From: Anticarsia gemmatalis
Lineage: Eukaryota; Arthropoda; Insecta; Lepidoptera; Erebidae
Direction: 5' to 3'
Length of the DNA: 64,000 bases
Assembly (NCBI RefSeq): GCF_050436995.1
Contig: NC_134754.1
Coordinates: 1,729,001 to 1,793,000 of the forward strand
The notes under the pieces are model-generated. The model saw only the letters and a list, made by a program, of their open reading frames with translations. It had not been told where the DNA came from and did no database searches. Position 1 is the stretch's first letter, and each line of letters begins with the position of its first letter. Positions 37,683 to 49,670 of the stretch are shown in pieces. A program made the translations under genes and the position numbers.

Positions 37683-38627
37683 TTTTAATTGCTTTTTCAA
37701 TTAACGCCGGCAGTACCCTCTTGGGATCCTATTCGTGAAGGCGTAATGGACTGTCCATAGATTTGGTATTCAGATGTGATGTTGCTTTGATTTTTTTGGT
37801 TTGTGGATAGGTTATTTCGTTTTGATTGTAGTTTGATGTTATCGGTGTGCGATTTGGTAGTTAGTTATGTTTTTTAAATGGAGTTTTAAAAGTTTTTTTT
37901 ATTATTTCTCCATTGAATAGTTAAACTTGTACCATATTTTTTGCTGTTATAACGTGTTCTTTGTAATACCGTTTCTATTATTGTCACAAACAAGTTGAAG
38001 ATATCATTCTTATTAACTTTGCACACGATAGTCAATTAGCAGAAGAATAAAGAAATGATTACTGTCTACACGTATTTTATTAGTGTTAAAATCACAGATA
38101 TTTCCATTAGAAAGCTTCATACAAAATAAATAGGTCGTCCAAGAATTCATGGCAATATTTCATTCTCTTTTATACCTAAGTAACCTTCTATTTCTTACTT
38201 AATCTAGTTCAAGTCGTGCAGCGACACTCAGACGTCGGTAATTCCATTTGCGAGTGAGTCGCGAGTACATCTGACACTGCTCTCAACTAGTCGCGTCTGC
38301 TCTAAGCACGAGTGTCCAGACACTACACCTGATTACATGCTTGATGGATGGATACGTCATTATACTTGTGACACTGCTCTACAACTAGTTGAGTAAGTGT
38401 CCAGAACTTTATTAAGATGTTTTAGTTATTTCCCGTATTATACTCATATAACATTAGTGAAATTAAATCGGCCTTATATGCAGATATAAAAAGCACCACC
38501 CATATACAAATTATTGTGTGTAATTTATCAATTTTTTTTTATGTAATGTTATTTATTATAATATATTCTTTACAATTGTATGACAAAGCTTATGTATAAC
38601 GAACTGCTGTCGTTTTAGATTTATAGA

Positions 38628-38800
38628 TCTTACTAGCAGCCAGCGGGTTGATCCGGACTATAGCTAGGTGTCTCCGTGCTTCGGAGAGCACGTAAAAAGT
38701 CGGTCCCGGTTGTTGTCTACTAAGATAACAGTCATTAAGCCATTTCAAAGGCCTTTCGGGCGGCTTGAATAACTTTGACACTAGGTTGACCATTAACCAT
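38628..38800 (+). mobile_element. 5S-like SINE family fragment
   Basis: 'AGGTGTCTCCGTGCTTCGGA' and 'AAAGTCGGTCCCGGTTGTTG' match the element at 59560-59735. Downstream, 'AAGCCATTTCAAAGGCCTTT' matches, as its complement, the reversed copy near 48906. The short minus-strand ORF over it is a by-product. Confidence 0.6.
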
Positions 38801-40647
38801 AGGGAAAAAAAGAAGAATACCGTGTTACCAAATATTTCTCCTCTGACTTCAATTCACAAGTTATGGATAGTATACAGTAACGACTAAAATCATGTAATTT
38901 CTCTTCAAACATAATCAATACCACAGAGCACGTGTAAGACGTGTTCGTCTGAAACGTAGTGCGTTATCTCTCACAGTTCAATACGACACAGATATCTTGT
39001 ATCGAGATTATAATATAATGTTCATGTGGCTTGTTTACATGTAAATATCTTTTTCTATATGTACGGTGCTATAGGATCACGTTTGTATAGAGTGTTTGAA
39101 GTTACTTGGCCTACATTAGCTATTGCAAAAGACGTGCTTATTTTTTTGCAAAATTTCGCGGTATATGCTTGATAGATAGCTATTTGGACATTCATGCTAA
39201 TATTATTAATTCCAGTCTGTTTTTACGTCTTTTACGTTTTGAAAGATACTGTTTTACTATTTATGTATAGCAATAATTTTGCCAAGGGAAAACAAACGGT
39301 AAAAGAGATAATATTGAGTCACAAAAAAAACTGAAATAGCTGAAAAAATGGTGTTTGTTTTTTTGTAAAAATTAGATGTTTAGTTAGAAAAATATAATAG
39401 CTAAGTAGCAAAGAACAAATAATGTTTAATTTTGTCAAAACGGATTGTTTTCTAAAAGGACTTTGCTTAGGCAAATTTTCTCTCAAAAATTGAGCAAAAA
39501 ACAAGCCAAATCCTTGTTTTTAAACCTGAAAATCTTCACAAGTTTCCAACACACGTTTATTCTAGCTTAGCAAAGTGGAGATAGCAAGACTTAGTTCACA
39601 AAGACTATCAAGAGTTACCGGTAACTTGGCGACAAATTACCTGAACAACTTTCATCTAATTCCGCCAAGTTTAATGACTCCCGCTGAGCTCATATTAACT
39701 AGACATTTTGAACTTTCATTCACGGTAGTTCAGCTCGCTTAGTCATAGATTTTTGGAGATAAGTCAGACCTGTATTGGGGACGAATGCAGTGTTTAATTT
39801 ACTTGTTATCTGCAAAATATTCAGAAAAACTGACTTGGGATTGTAATTTTGAGTCTGTGTTATGATGAGCTATTGCTCCGGATTTCACCCCATTTTTATT
39901 CTATGGATCGTAATTGATTTCAAAAAATCCCATACACTTTCAAATGTTACGTCGGTTTAGACTATTAGTATTAATCAGTCCTGTTTATATCTAATTTAAC
40001 TAACTTATGCACGTGGATAACTTTACAGTGATAAAATCGCTTGTATCATTTTCCGGGTTGCAAACTAGCGATAGCAGTTTATCTTAATCACAGTAGTTAA
40101 ATCAAGCAAAACAGAAATACTATTTTCACACTTTAAATAATATTCATTTAAATGTATATGTATCGAAATTATGTAAAATAAGTGTCCAATGCCACAGTGA
40201 GGAAACTCATTAACGAGTAACTGACACAGTTATTATGCGAGTACATTTACGTAGAGAATGCGAAGAATATATCACTTGCATGCTTGCACACGATAATTAC
40301 GCTATTTACTATTTTACCTATTCATTGAATGCTTGCAAATATCAGCTGATTTGATTTAGGTTTCTTTTGACTGCTTTGATGATGATCTTTGTATAAAACT
40401 GAAATTACATATGGTATTGAATAATTTCGTTAAATAAAAAAAAATAAACAAAACTATTTAGATAGTTCCCAGTTCAAAATAAATAAGCAATAGTACATTC
40501 ACTCTTACGATTCCCAAATCCATGAGAATATAATAAGAATACATCCCTTATCTATTGCTTAGTGGCGGTTTTCCTCCGAAACGGCTGAACCGATTTATAT
40601 AAAATTCCAAAAACAAAAAGAAAACACAAACTTAGTTACGTGAATGC

Positions 40648-40653
40648 TTTATT
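40648..40653 (-). terminator. Poly(A) signal AATAAA of the Gly/Trp-rich gene
   Basis: AATAAA on the minus strand lies about 75 nt after the stop codon at 40728-40730. Confidence 0.75.
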
Positions 40654-40727
40654 ACGTGCTGAGGCCAATTGCAGAAGAAGTAATTTAGTAAAGGTACGAT
40701 AGTATTTCGTCCACTTCGTCACGTGGT

Positions 40728-41062
40728 TTAGCCGTAATGCTTGCCCAGACCGCCCCAGGCGCCGTGGCCGCCCCATCCTCCGTGGCCGCCCCAGCCGCCC
40801 CAGGCACCATGACCGCCCCAGCCAAGACCGCCCCAGCCGCCGTTGCCCCAACCTCCCCATCCCAGGCCGTTCCAGCCGCCCCATCCTAATCCACCAAGGC
40901 CGTAACCTCCGAGGCCATAGCCAACGTTGACGGTACGAAGGACTGGAGCGGTGACGATGGGAGCGACGGCGTGGGTGCGGATCACGGAGATGGGAGCAGC
41001 CTTGACGAGGTTAGCGGTGGACACGGCGGGCAAAGCATGGCCGACCCATGGGACACCTATAC
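40728..41062 (-). CDS. Gly/Trp-rich secreted (probable cuticular) protein, exon 3
   Basis: Main exon of a 135-residue protein whose exons sum to 408 nt with the stop. The acceptor is TTGTTTCAG and the stop is TAA at 40728-40730. It encodes a hydrophobic Val/Ala/Pro segment ('VKAAPISVIRTHAVAPIVTA') and then a low-complexity tail built of GLGWGGW, GNGGWGG and GGHGAWGG words, with ten Trp and many Gly, ending GKHYG. The Ala-Pro/Val-rich part followed by Gly repeats fits insect cuticular proteins of the Gly-rich kind. No chitin-binding R&R domain is seen. The Gly-Trp repeats are unusual and could also suit a silk, glue or antimicrobial role. A frameshifted minus ORF over the same bases is a shadow. 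Confidence 0.85.
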
Positions 41063-41308
41063 CTGAAACAAGAATTGCAATAATTAGATTGAGTTAATAG
41101 TCAGCGCTGACTGTTGGGAGATACCGATATCTTAAAACACAATACGGTATTCAATCTTAAGGTATAAAAAGAAAAAAGTAGCAAACGTAGTTAGGTAGAG
41201 CAAGATAATTTTTACGTGAGAATTTAAGGTTATATATTGAAACTAGGGTTACTTGGAATATAGTTCAGGATTATGTAAAAGAGTAGAAAACAAATGTAGT
41301 GTACTTAC

Positions 41309-41363
41309 CATAGCCAACAGGGTTGCCTTGGCTAAGGCTAAAGATTGCCAGAAGGCAAGCCAA
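41309..41363 (-). CDS. Gly/Trp-rich secreted protein, exon 2 (rest of signal peptide)
   Basis: This 55-nt exon lies between TTTTCAG and GTAAGT. It encodes 'LACLLAIFSLSQGNPVGY' plus the first base of a Gly codon completed by exon 3. With exon 1 it forms a signal peptide of about 19-20 residues, with cleavage probably near SQG-NP. It is too short to be seen as an ORF. The small exon 1 plus signal-peptide exon arrangement is usual in insect cuticle genes. Confidence 0.88.
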
Positions 41364-42250
41364 CTGAAAAGTTAGAAATAAATAACGTTATTAGATACAT
41401 TCCTTACTAATAGTAGTAATAAGATAAGGAAGCATGAAGTCACACTTTTCCTATTTACAAACAGCCTATTCGTGAGATAAAGTAAAAGTTCAATCAATGA
41501 ACTTGCTATAAAATATAAATAATTTGTTGTACCCCTTTGCAGAAATAGTTATGAATAAAAAACCACAATTTTAAAAATGTTCGGAAAGTAGGCAAATCTA
41601 TCAAGGAAATTGTTGGTGAAGACCAGCACTCCGTCATATCATCGCTGAATATCTTTTAATTACTTTAAACACTTAAATTCATAAAATTCGATTCATATAT
41701 TTCTCTTATATCTGAAGATAACTTCATTTTGAAACGTTTATAATTTATTTTTAGACTATTCTAAGCAAAGTGCTGTTATGCTGTAATTTTGACTTCAGTA
41801 AAATTCATTCGGAATCATAGTATTGTCGGTCTAGATTTTCTTAGCACTAATGTTCAGTTCAGACTTAAGGCAACGGAACTCGAATCAAACATACAAATGA
41901 TAGCACGAACTTTATCAACCGAAGCGTCTATATTCTATAGAAAATTTGAACAGGGTTTAGACCGGGATTATACCGCAGTACACATGCAACTTTCAGCATT
42001 ATCGTTGATTCACTGCTTCTTAGAAGCTAAATACAGCATCCAAACATTTAACGCTACACTTAAGACTGGCAAACGAGGTAATTCAATCGGTTTTTGGAGG
42101 TTTGATACACTCTCTCTGCACATTCGGTTTCAACGCAGGTAGCAGCCAAAACACGAAGCAGACGCGATTCCCGAACGATGCTATTAAAAAGGCGTCTGCC
42201 GTGGCCTTTTGAGTGATATTTTGCCGATAAAAATTTAAAACAAAACTTAC

Positions 42251-42268
42251 AGTGATGTAGGTGTTCAT
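42251..42268 (-). CDS. Gly/Trp-rich secreted protein, exon 1 (start codon)
   Basis: Codes for MNTYIT and ends at a perfect GTAAGT donor in phase 0. The start is chosen because it follows a TATA box at the right distance and joins in frame to exon 2, giving a typical signal peptide. A first intron of 887 nt follows. Splitting after only a few codons is common in insect cuticle genes. Confidence 0.88.
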
Positions 42269-42316
42269 CGTAGTTGTATACTAGACGAAGTGTACCACTC
42301 AGTGGGTTGGCAAGCA

Positions 42317-42323
42317 TTTTATA
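42317..42323 (-). promoter_or_regulatory. TATA box of the Gly/Trp-rich gene
   Basis: TATAAAA on the minus strand, 49 nt upstream of the ATG at 42268. Transcription would start near 42293, leaving a 5' UTR of about 25 nt. Confidence 0.7.
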
Positions 42324-42765
42324 GTAGCGTTAAATCCTTGCGAGGTACCGAAACCCGACCGGATACGCCTCGCACGCACGTTGAAATGGACAGTTGCGTT
42401 ACCTATTAGCATTGGGCATCCTTGCTGGTAGCCTATGTGAATTCATTATCATATCCTCGATGCCTGAAAGTAGCTCTTTGTATTGAACAAAAGAACATAG
42501 AATAAGGTTCACGCTGTACATGTTGTGCATGTTTCAGATTATTCTAGTCTGTTTGTTAATTCATCTCTGTCTTAGAACATCTAATGATGTTATCAGCTCC
42601 AGTAACCAATACTTTAGCGATATTAGAAATACAAAGTAAAATGCCCCATTTCTGAGATATTCTATAGAACATAGTCACCAATTAGGCGAAAACTATTAGT
42701 CTCAAAAACGTTTTGTTGTACGACATTGTCGATTTAGAATGGATGACATGTGTACGAGTATTATA

Positions 42766-42928
42766 CAGTAGCTCGATTCTCTACTACTATCGACTACCGG
42801 CAACCGGCCTGTCATCGACAAATTTTCTAGTAGCGCCTATGGCGGGCGTCGAAGGAACTATTTTGGCAGTACATTCTAAATGTCAAATTCTCGATACTCG
42901 ACAGTACCGACTGTACAGAATCACGCTT
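42766..42928 (+). mobile_element. MITE, TIR family TGTAGCnYGATTCT
   Basis: It runs from CAGTAGCTCGATTCTCTAC to TGTACAGAATCACGCTT, with the shared interior 'CTATCGACTACCGGCAACC'. Relatives are at 26671-26846 and 56389-56560. It lies about 440 bp upstream of the Gly/Trp-rich gene promoter. Confidence 0.75.
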
Positions 42929-42969
42929 CAATTATCTATAATTATTCCCTCTCACTCAATACTCACCTT

Positions 42970-43005
42970 AACCACCCATAGAATCAATTAGTTCTATGGG
43001 TGGTT
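42970..43005. repeat. Perfect 14-bp hairpin with 8-nt loop
   Basis: AACCACCCATAGAA (42970-42983) pairs exactly with TTCTATGGGTGGTT (42992-43005). The loop is TCAATTAG. It stands just after the MITE. Confidence 0.9.
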
Positions 43006-43009
43006 TATA

Positions 43010-46000
43010 CAATTTTGGAACTAAAACGACTTTGGCTGACATGACTTTTAGACAGTTAGGTATCAGGTTGATATAAACATAGATAAATATGGATATTTCT
43101 TAGGAATTTGATACAAAGTAGTTCTGGAAGCAACTAATTAATGAATCGTTAGCTTGTATTATTCAGACCATCAATATCAACGGTTAATGAGCGTAATCAA
43201 ACTGTCGAAAGGTTTTTTATTGAATGTAATGTTCATACATTGTTTTAAAATAGTATTCATTATAATGTAATAAATACATTTTGCTAGAAAACTTACATTA
43301 CGTGTATTTAGTTGATATTAAATTGTAAAAAAATAAATGAACTAAGCTAGATAGTTTAGGTGAGATAAAGCATGGAAGAGTTTGGGGAATATCTTTGCCC
43401 AATAATAGGGCATTATAAGCTAACCAAAAAAAGATTAAATCGTTTCTATGTTTGCAAAGCAAGGGCAGGTAATGTCTTTTATTCCTAGTTCGGTTTCGTT
43501 ATATTAGTTAGCAATATAAAATATTTGTATTATTAAGTAAAAAATAGTAGTTAAACCTATACTTTTTCACAGAGTTTTTTCCCATCAAAAGTTAAACGAA
43601 CGAACAAACGGTCGGTTAGCAACAGGAAAACTGACCGGACAGGACACACCCCAAAGGGATTAGAAAATCTGAATATCAATGCCAATTACTGAATACATAC
43701 GTCATACTTTACATAAAAACGTTATAACAGATGTTCAGCCAGAAGCAATAAGTAGTAAGTCTCTACTCATTGGAGCACATAAAAAGACTTTGTCACAAGA
43801 CCTTATTCGCTATAAGGCCTTCGAGAGGTCTAAAAATCTTTTTTGAGAGAAAAATCAGTTGAAGAATTCGTTAAATTCGGTTTTTTTTCATTTTGTCGTG
43901 GGGTTAGAAAAAATACGTAATGTGTTACATACATATATGGGGGCTATTGGCTATTACACATAACATATTTATTTAGTCTAGCGGTTAATACCACTTCAAG
44001 GACGCACGTCTTCTGCAATTTCTGGGTCTCTATGATCCCGAAATGGGGAACAAAGATTTTTATTTTTGAATTGTGCATTCCTTCTGTAGATAATACTTTG
44101 TATCACCGCTTCGTTAACAACAGAATTAGATCCTTGTAATTACAATCGAATCGTTTTGTACATACATTGATAATCGCGTGTTCGCAGCAGTTTTGCATAA
44201 TACTTACATTCAACCGATATTACAATTATTCCTTTATTCGTTATTATTAAACGCATACCTAGAATACTTGGTTTAATTTAATTATAGTTAAATAATTATA
44301 CGCTTATCGTGATCGGTGTTGAAGGCATGAAGATAACTTTATTAGTTTGCTAGTTTCATTTTTTATGCCGGACCAAATACTCTTTTATTAATGCGAAGAT
44401 TGTTAGGTCTTAAGATCGGTCACGCTGTCGCTGACCCAGTTAATGATAGGGTCTTGCATTCTTCCAAGAACTGTTTAAAGAACTAGAGGCTCGAATGTTT
44501 CACGATGTTTTGCTTTGCCGTTGAAGTTAATAATCGGCCTAGCCGTGTGGCCAGATTGAATATGTGTAGATGAACCCGATCGGCACAAGCCCGTCAAGTG
44601 AGTCGAGTCGGTTTTATTGTCCGATAAATATTGCCGAACCGAATATGTTTGTAGCAATCTTTATTGCTAATTTATTGTATAAACACAATTATATCGTTAG
44701 TTGTTAAGCAGTTACATTGTTTGTAGCTAAAGTGTAAAAAAATAAAATATAGACTACTATTATCAACAAAACGCTGCGGGTATAAACTAGTATAGTGAGC
44801 TATAGTTAGCATACAAAAATTTCTAGCCGTACGGATATTTGTTTGTGTCTAGTTGGTCGATAAATTATCCGGCGATCGATTAGGTAATTAACCTTAGTAT
44901 ATAATTTATTGTAGCGCAGTTATAACACTGTTTTGCACCGGATAATGCAATTAAACGATACTAAATTGAATCGACTTCCTTAAAGTCACGTCAATTTGAG
45001 GCGGAGGCGTGGTTAGGCTAATAGATTAGCTGTGTTTGTTAAAAGGTTGTTTAGTGATTTTAATTGTGTAGTGAAAACTAAGAAAAAATATAGAAAAAGA
45101 AAGCAAAAACTATACATATTTTGATGATATGATAATACATATAATTGATGCCGAAGATTCAGACTTAAGGTAGCACGCGAGTTTTAAAAGTTACGTGGAG
45201 CTATGAATACAATTTATTATCACTTTCTTTAGATGCGAATTTATCTAAAAAAAGAGAGTTTCGGCGGTTTTTCTACCGGTTACCGACGTTTACCGAAGTC
45301 CATAAACCTATAAAGTAATTGTGTTGTGTGATGGAATCAAAGGATAAGAGCTATCTCTATACTTTTGAGACTGCCTAGATCTCCCGTGTTCAGCAGTGGG
45401 TCAAAATCAAAATGATGTTATCAAAGAGCAATATTTAAGTTAGACTATGATTGGTTATTATTTTGTTTATAAGCTGTGATGATGCAACAATATGAACAGT
45501 TGCATATGACTCTTGACTAATTATATCAACACGTTTGAAGGTTTCTTTTTTATAAAAGTAGAACAATTGCCGTGTAACGACGCTACTGTTTCACGACGTG
45601 CCAGTTTGATTCCTAATTATGAAAATGTTCCAGAATATTCTCTAAGTCAGTGTACGATATATAAACTTTCTATGGTTAGACGACATAAGTAGTTATAAAT
45701 TCGTGTAAATTATAATTTGACACTACGAAATCTTACATTATTTATTATTATTTAATGGTCAAAAATGCATCAAGGTAGTATTGTGTTGATTTGGACTAAT
45801 TTCAGAGCCGACCATAACCGTCATCTGACAGGTCAGTCTGGGTATGTTTCTACTGAAACCGATCGGGGTATCAACCAGCAATTAACCAGTGAATATTTTA
45901 AGCACTGTAATTGGTCAATTCGAGCGCCTCTTCAGTGGAAATGCACCCTTTAAGCAGAAGTCTGTATTTTTATTGTAGTCTTTAATATCGTAGGCCTAAC

Positions 46001-48350
46001 GCGAAACCGCCACCGCAAAAGACCTGCAAGCCTGAAGCAGTCCACTGCCCAAAGAGGCAGAGTGAATCAAGCCACCACATTTTGTAGCTGGCACTCGCAT
46101 CCCAACTTTAGCTATCAAGAATGAAACACACCCAGTGTACAACCAGTTTACTACTGCTGTTCGTTGAGCCGTATAAGTTATTCCTCAGTTCACGAAATAT
46201 TTTGTAACAAACAACAATTAGATTATAATCGGCGTGCTATTATTTATCGTTGTTGGTGAGTTCATTTACATATTAACTCTTTGTTTAATAACCTCTATTA
46301 TGCTTGTATTGATTTATCGTGATTTCAGAAGCTGATTACAATGCGTTCGTGTTTATTAGTTTTTAATTGTTTTATTTTTTTATAAGCAATTTGGCGAGGT
46401 TTTGGTGGCTTTTACAAACTATAATAGATGTTCTTTTCACCGGGTCTAAGGTCCACATCAGTGGACCCTAGATCCCGCAAAAAGGTTATAGATGTCAAAG
46501 TAACTAAGATGACTAAATGCCGCGAATATTTTTATTCAATACCTCGCATTCAGAATCTTGTGTTGCAGTTACTTGATAATCATATAACATTTGTTAGAGA
46601 GTAAAACCATCTGTGTACACCTGAATCGAACTGACGACCACCGCGCGCATTGATAGCGCTGTCGATACCAAATTATATAAAAACCGTTGTTTACAATTGG
46701 GTCAATTTTCAAATAAATGACCCAACTTGGTTATTAAGTTGACTATTACCCACGAAGTAAAAACAAGGAGGAACTGAAACACTTAAATAAGCAGTTAGAA
46801 ACCAATTTCACAATTCCATGTATTTTTTAAACTCTCCATTTAACAAACCTATTGTTCCATTGCCATCGAAATCCGCTTATGTCGAGTTGTAACCGAACGT
46901 AACCGGATTGCACTCGTTTTAAAATTGAATAACACTTTATATTAATAGTTTTTGTTTTCATTCGATTAAAACCGAAATATTTTCTTTGACGTTGAGCCAA
47001 TTTTATTGCTTTTCGATTTTCAGAACCCGAATTCGGACAACCGTTTGAATGGCTTTGAATTTTTCCAATTGCATGTTTCAGTGTAAAAAACTAACCGATC
47101 CGTGTTGTCGTAGGAACCGTAATTGCATTGGCACATCCAGTATTTTCTGGTTTTATCCGGCTGTATCCGGTCCGAACTGGCTTTGCTTCACTAGAACATT
47201 GAATGTTTTATGCGTTTTTATAACGAACGACTGGATATTGGAGCCATTAGAAAGTACAATACAATCATCATTTTACAATACAAACAGGTAAAATAAATAG
47301 ACGAATACAAAACTTAAGTTAGGTTGTTATCATGATTCGTGTTATGTAGTACATAATAATACTTTGATGTTTGTAATAATACTTCTATACCCAATTCTGC
47401 ATCAAGCAACAGTTTTGTAGATGACATAATTTTTATCACTGTCATTTTTGTTTCACATTTACTATGATAGTTTGCCCTCAGTAGCAAGCAGTCTTTATGC
47501 AAGTAACTATCGATTTGAATCAATATCGTAGTCGTGTCGTTCTCGTCTCGTATAACATAAAGACATTATGCAGTCTCGCTGGTTACACTCCTTTGTTTTC
47601 ACAAATGAGTTCTCCATCCGTTCCTTTTTCCATTTTTTATTTTTCTCACGCGTTCTTTTTATGTTTTTGCGCGCATTTTGTTTTTTTCTGTTATGCCTTT
47701 TAATATTAAACACTTCGTAAGAAAAGAGTAATTAAAGGAACATTGCTTTTGAATTAATTTCGCGTTTGTAAGGCTTTGGAGATATCGCGCTTTCATATCT
47801 TTTAGATGGTTGTAGTAAAAAGAGTGGAAGAAATGAGGTTTCTTATGAAAAGCCGCGCATATCTACTTTTGCTCTACTCCGAATAAAGATTATTTTTAAA
47901 GAATCTGAAATGAACTACGAGTCACGCGTTTGCGCCCGAAACTAAACTTATTTAGATGCAATCAAAAACAGATATCAATAAATGCTAAAATTGATTACGA
48001 AAAGCAATTACCAGTGTAAAATCATAGATTATACGGCAGCAAAGAGAAATTTATTGACAACGAATCATAACCTTAATGATAGCGGCTCTGTATTTTTTTC
48101 ATTTTTCTTTAAATCGTATCATATCGCAGTTGAAACGTTGAGTTACTGCACATTAGTCATAAAAGTAATTTATTTGAAGTCTACATAAGAGTAATTTGTG
48201 AAAAACAAATCCGTGCACACACTGTTAACTTTTACATTTAAAAACTGTTTGTTGTTACATTTGGAAATCAGCAAATCATTAACGTTGAATTCAACAGGCG
48301 ACTTGCAACTGAAGCATAATTATAAGTCAATAATCAAGTATAGAAAAAAG
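43010..48350. other. Intergenic, no recognised gene
   Basis: No coding exon was recognised in more than 5 kb. Noted items are an imperfect hairpin near 46441-46476 (GGTCCAC / GTGGACC) and a minus-strand SINE head near 46605-46675. Short ORFs (for example 45765-45953, 47049-47291) have no protein signature. Confidence 0.6.
46605..46675 (-). mobile_element. SINE head with B-box-like sequence
   Basis: On the minus strand it reads 'GACAGCGCTATCAATGCGCG' then 'CAGTTCGATTCAGG', a tRNA-like A-box/B-box layout. It lacks the paired acceptor stem of a true tRNA gene. Confidence 0.45.
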
Positions 48351-48356
48351 TCCCCA

Positions 48357-48441
48357 ACTCGCACTCGGCCAGCGTGGTGGTCTCAAGGCTCACTCATACC
48401 GGGAAGAGACAATGCCATGCAATGGGACATTAATGGGTAAA
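48357..48441 (+). mobile_element. SINE tail fragment just upstream of a promoter
   Basis: 'CTCGCACTCGGCCAGCGTGG', 'GGCTCACTCATACCGGGAAG' and 'AATGGGACATTAATGGG' are a diverged copy of the 3' half of the SINE at 1556-1778. Its end is about 11 bp before the TATA box of the next gene. Confidence 0.7.
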
Positions 48442-48451
48442 ATGTACTCTG

Positions 48452-48458
48452 TATAAAA
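48452..48458 (+). promoter_or_regulatory. Candidate TATA box of paralogue A
   Basis: TATAAAA followed by an A-run, 32 bp before the first ATG (48484) and 119 bp before the favoured ATG (48571). It lies at the edge of a SINE, so it may be the SINE tail serving as a core promoter, or a chance match. Confidence 0.35.
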
Positions 48459-48570
48459 AAAATACCTCAGCTATTAAACAATAATGTATTTGAATAAAAA
48501 AGATAGGATCACAAATTGTAAATTACCAATTCACGTGAAACTTGTTATAAGTTATTCAACAATTTTTAAA

Positions 48571-48720
48571 ATGTTCATAGTTTTGTCAATCGCAAATATT
48601 GTTAGAACTCAATATCATCATTTGTATGAATTCGGAGTCGACAGCCGGAGTTTTCAACACTTGTTTAAAGAAGTAGGAGATATTCAGGCATATGAAAAAT
48701 TTAAGAGGATTCCTATTAAA
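48571..48720 (+). CDS. Small secreted protein, tandem paralogue A (MBF2-like?), exon 1
   Basis: This exon has 50 codons and ends at AAA|GTAAGT in phase 0. From Met at 48571 it reads a short hydrophobic leader ('MFIVLSIANIVRTQ') and then 'LYEFGVDSRSFQHLFKEVGD' and 'YEKFKRIPIK'. From EFG to the splice site it aligns without a gap (31 residues) with exon 1 of the neighbour at 51614. An in-frame ATG at 48484 would add 29 residues and stands at a better distance from the TATA-like sequence. I favour 48571 because it begins the hydrophobic leader, but the start is uncertain. Together with exon 2 it gives a protein of 122 residues. The fold pattern resembles the insect MBF2 family; this assignment is tentative. 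Confidence 0.7.
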
Positions 48721-48905
48721 GTAAGTTTATTTGATTGTACACGATTCTTTATGTAACTAATCCTTTCTAAGAGTTGTTAGTACATGTTTTGTTATATAAA
48801 GTGGGGTCTACGCTAGAGCACAAATTCGTGCAGTGAGGACTGACTTAAAACCTACTTCTTTTTACTTCTTATCGTATGATTAGTGGTAAATCTTGTGTTA
48901 AGTTG

Positions 48906-49015
48906 TTCAAGCCGTCTAAAGGGCCGTTGAAATGGCTTATCGACTGTCATCTTTATTGATAACAACTGGGGCCGACTTTTAACGTGTCCTCCAAAGCACG
49001 GAGACGCTCAGTTAA
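48906..49015 (-). mobile_element. 5S-like SINE fragment in the intron of paralogue A
   Basis: 'CCTCCAAAGCACGGAGACGC' is the complement of a SINE motif near 38665 and 59690, and 'GGGCCGTTGAAATGGCTTAT' is the complement of 'AAGCCATTTCAAAGGCC'. It lies within the 444-nt intron 48721-49164. Confidence 0.6.
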
Positions 49016-49164
49016 AATACAACTATACGGTTACCATGGAATACCACTATACGGTTACCATCTATGAAATGACGGCGCCAAGGGTTGGTTGATTCCAATA
49101 AAACTAACTGCCCTACCCAATATCGGCTACGGGAACATTATTATTAATATATTGAACATTTCAG

Positions 49165-49383
49165 GTGTCACATTGCTACAATGTGACGTACGTACGGGCC
49201 TTTATAATGAACCCATTTGCTACAAAACCGGAGGTGTTGTACAATTGGTATAAACGTATATTGCGCATCGAATACACCATGTGGCAGAACAGTCTGTCTA
49301 CTTATAATGTAACGGCTAGGGGTGTTTATATACCTCCTTGTGGGAAAAAAGTTATCACAATACCACCCCCTCTTGTTGGATAG
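49165..49383 (+). CDS. Small secreted protein, tandem paralogue A (MBF2-like?), exon 2
   Basis: It starts after CATTTCAG and ends at TAG (49381-49383), 72 codons. It reads 'VSHCYNVTYVRAF', then 'YTMWQNSLSTYNVTARG', then a Pro-rich end. The neighbour's exon 2 has 'VPVCYSLQYVRVQ' and 'YQLWQNSLSIYDVTARA', so the shared signature is Y-x-x-W-Q-N-S-L-S-x-Y-x-V-T-A-R. Cys54 and Cys109 match Cys58 and Cys112 of the neighbour and may form a disulfide. Two NVT sequons could be glycosylated. The MBF2 resemblance is a V-T-I-x-F...Y-like final strand; it could be an unnamed lepidopteran family. Confidence 0.78.
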   Translation: MSHCYNVTYVRAFIMNPFATKPEVLYNWYKRILRIEYTMWQNSLSTYNVTARGVYIPPCGKKVITIPPPLVG

Positions 49384-49664
49384 TTAAGTATCTGGACACA
49401 GAATAATAAGTTAATTTAAAATATGTATGTATGGTTATGTGAGCTGAGATTTAAATTAACAGTAACCAAAAGCAAACAGCAGACAATAAACGTCATAACA
49501 CAGTATGTGGTGTATTATATGAAATATATTCTATGCTTTTTATTTATATTTACCCTTCCTGAATCTACGACCTATTATTTGTTAGATTTAATTTACCCAG
49601 CTATAAAGAACAATGGCAAAATCTCATACATCATAATCACTAATTTTAAAATGTTGCGTCTTCA

Positions 49665-49670
49665 AATAAA
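49665..49670 (+). terminator. Poly(A) signal of paralogue A
   Basis: AATAAA lies 282 nt after the stop codon. The stretch between is AT-rich and carries only a chance ORF. Confidence 0.6.

Larger units (their letters stand above)
34319..40647. other. Intergenic or intronic, repeat-bearing
   Basis: No coding exon was recognised. It contains two Helitron-like elements (35662-35918, 37158-37423), SINE copies (36930-37025, 38628-38800), a G-rich tract (37649-37682) and a short repeat-like piece near 40549-40610 with 'CGAAACGGCTGAACCGATT'. Confidence 0.6.

Noticed and set aside
40636..40884. Minus-strand ORF rich in Gly-Arg-Leu
   Set aside because: It is a frameshifted reading of the Gly/Trp repeats of the real exon 40728-41062.
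41789..42142. 117-codon plus-strand open frame inside intron 1 of the Gly/Trp-rich gene
   Set aside because: It opens at TTG rather than ATG, has no recognisable protein features and no promoter or poly(A) signal. Its length is unusual for AT-rich DNA, but it is probably chance or a transposon relic.
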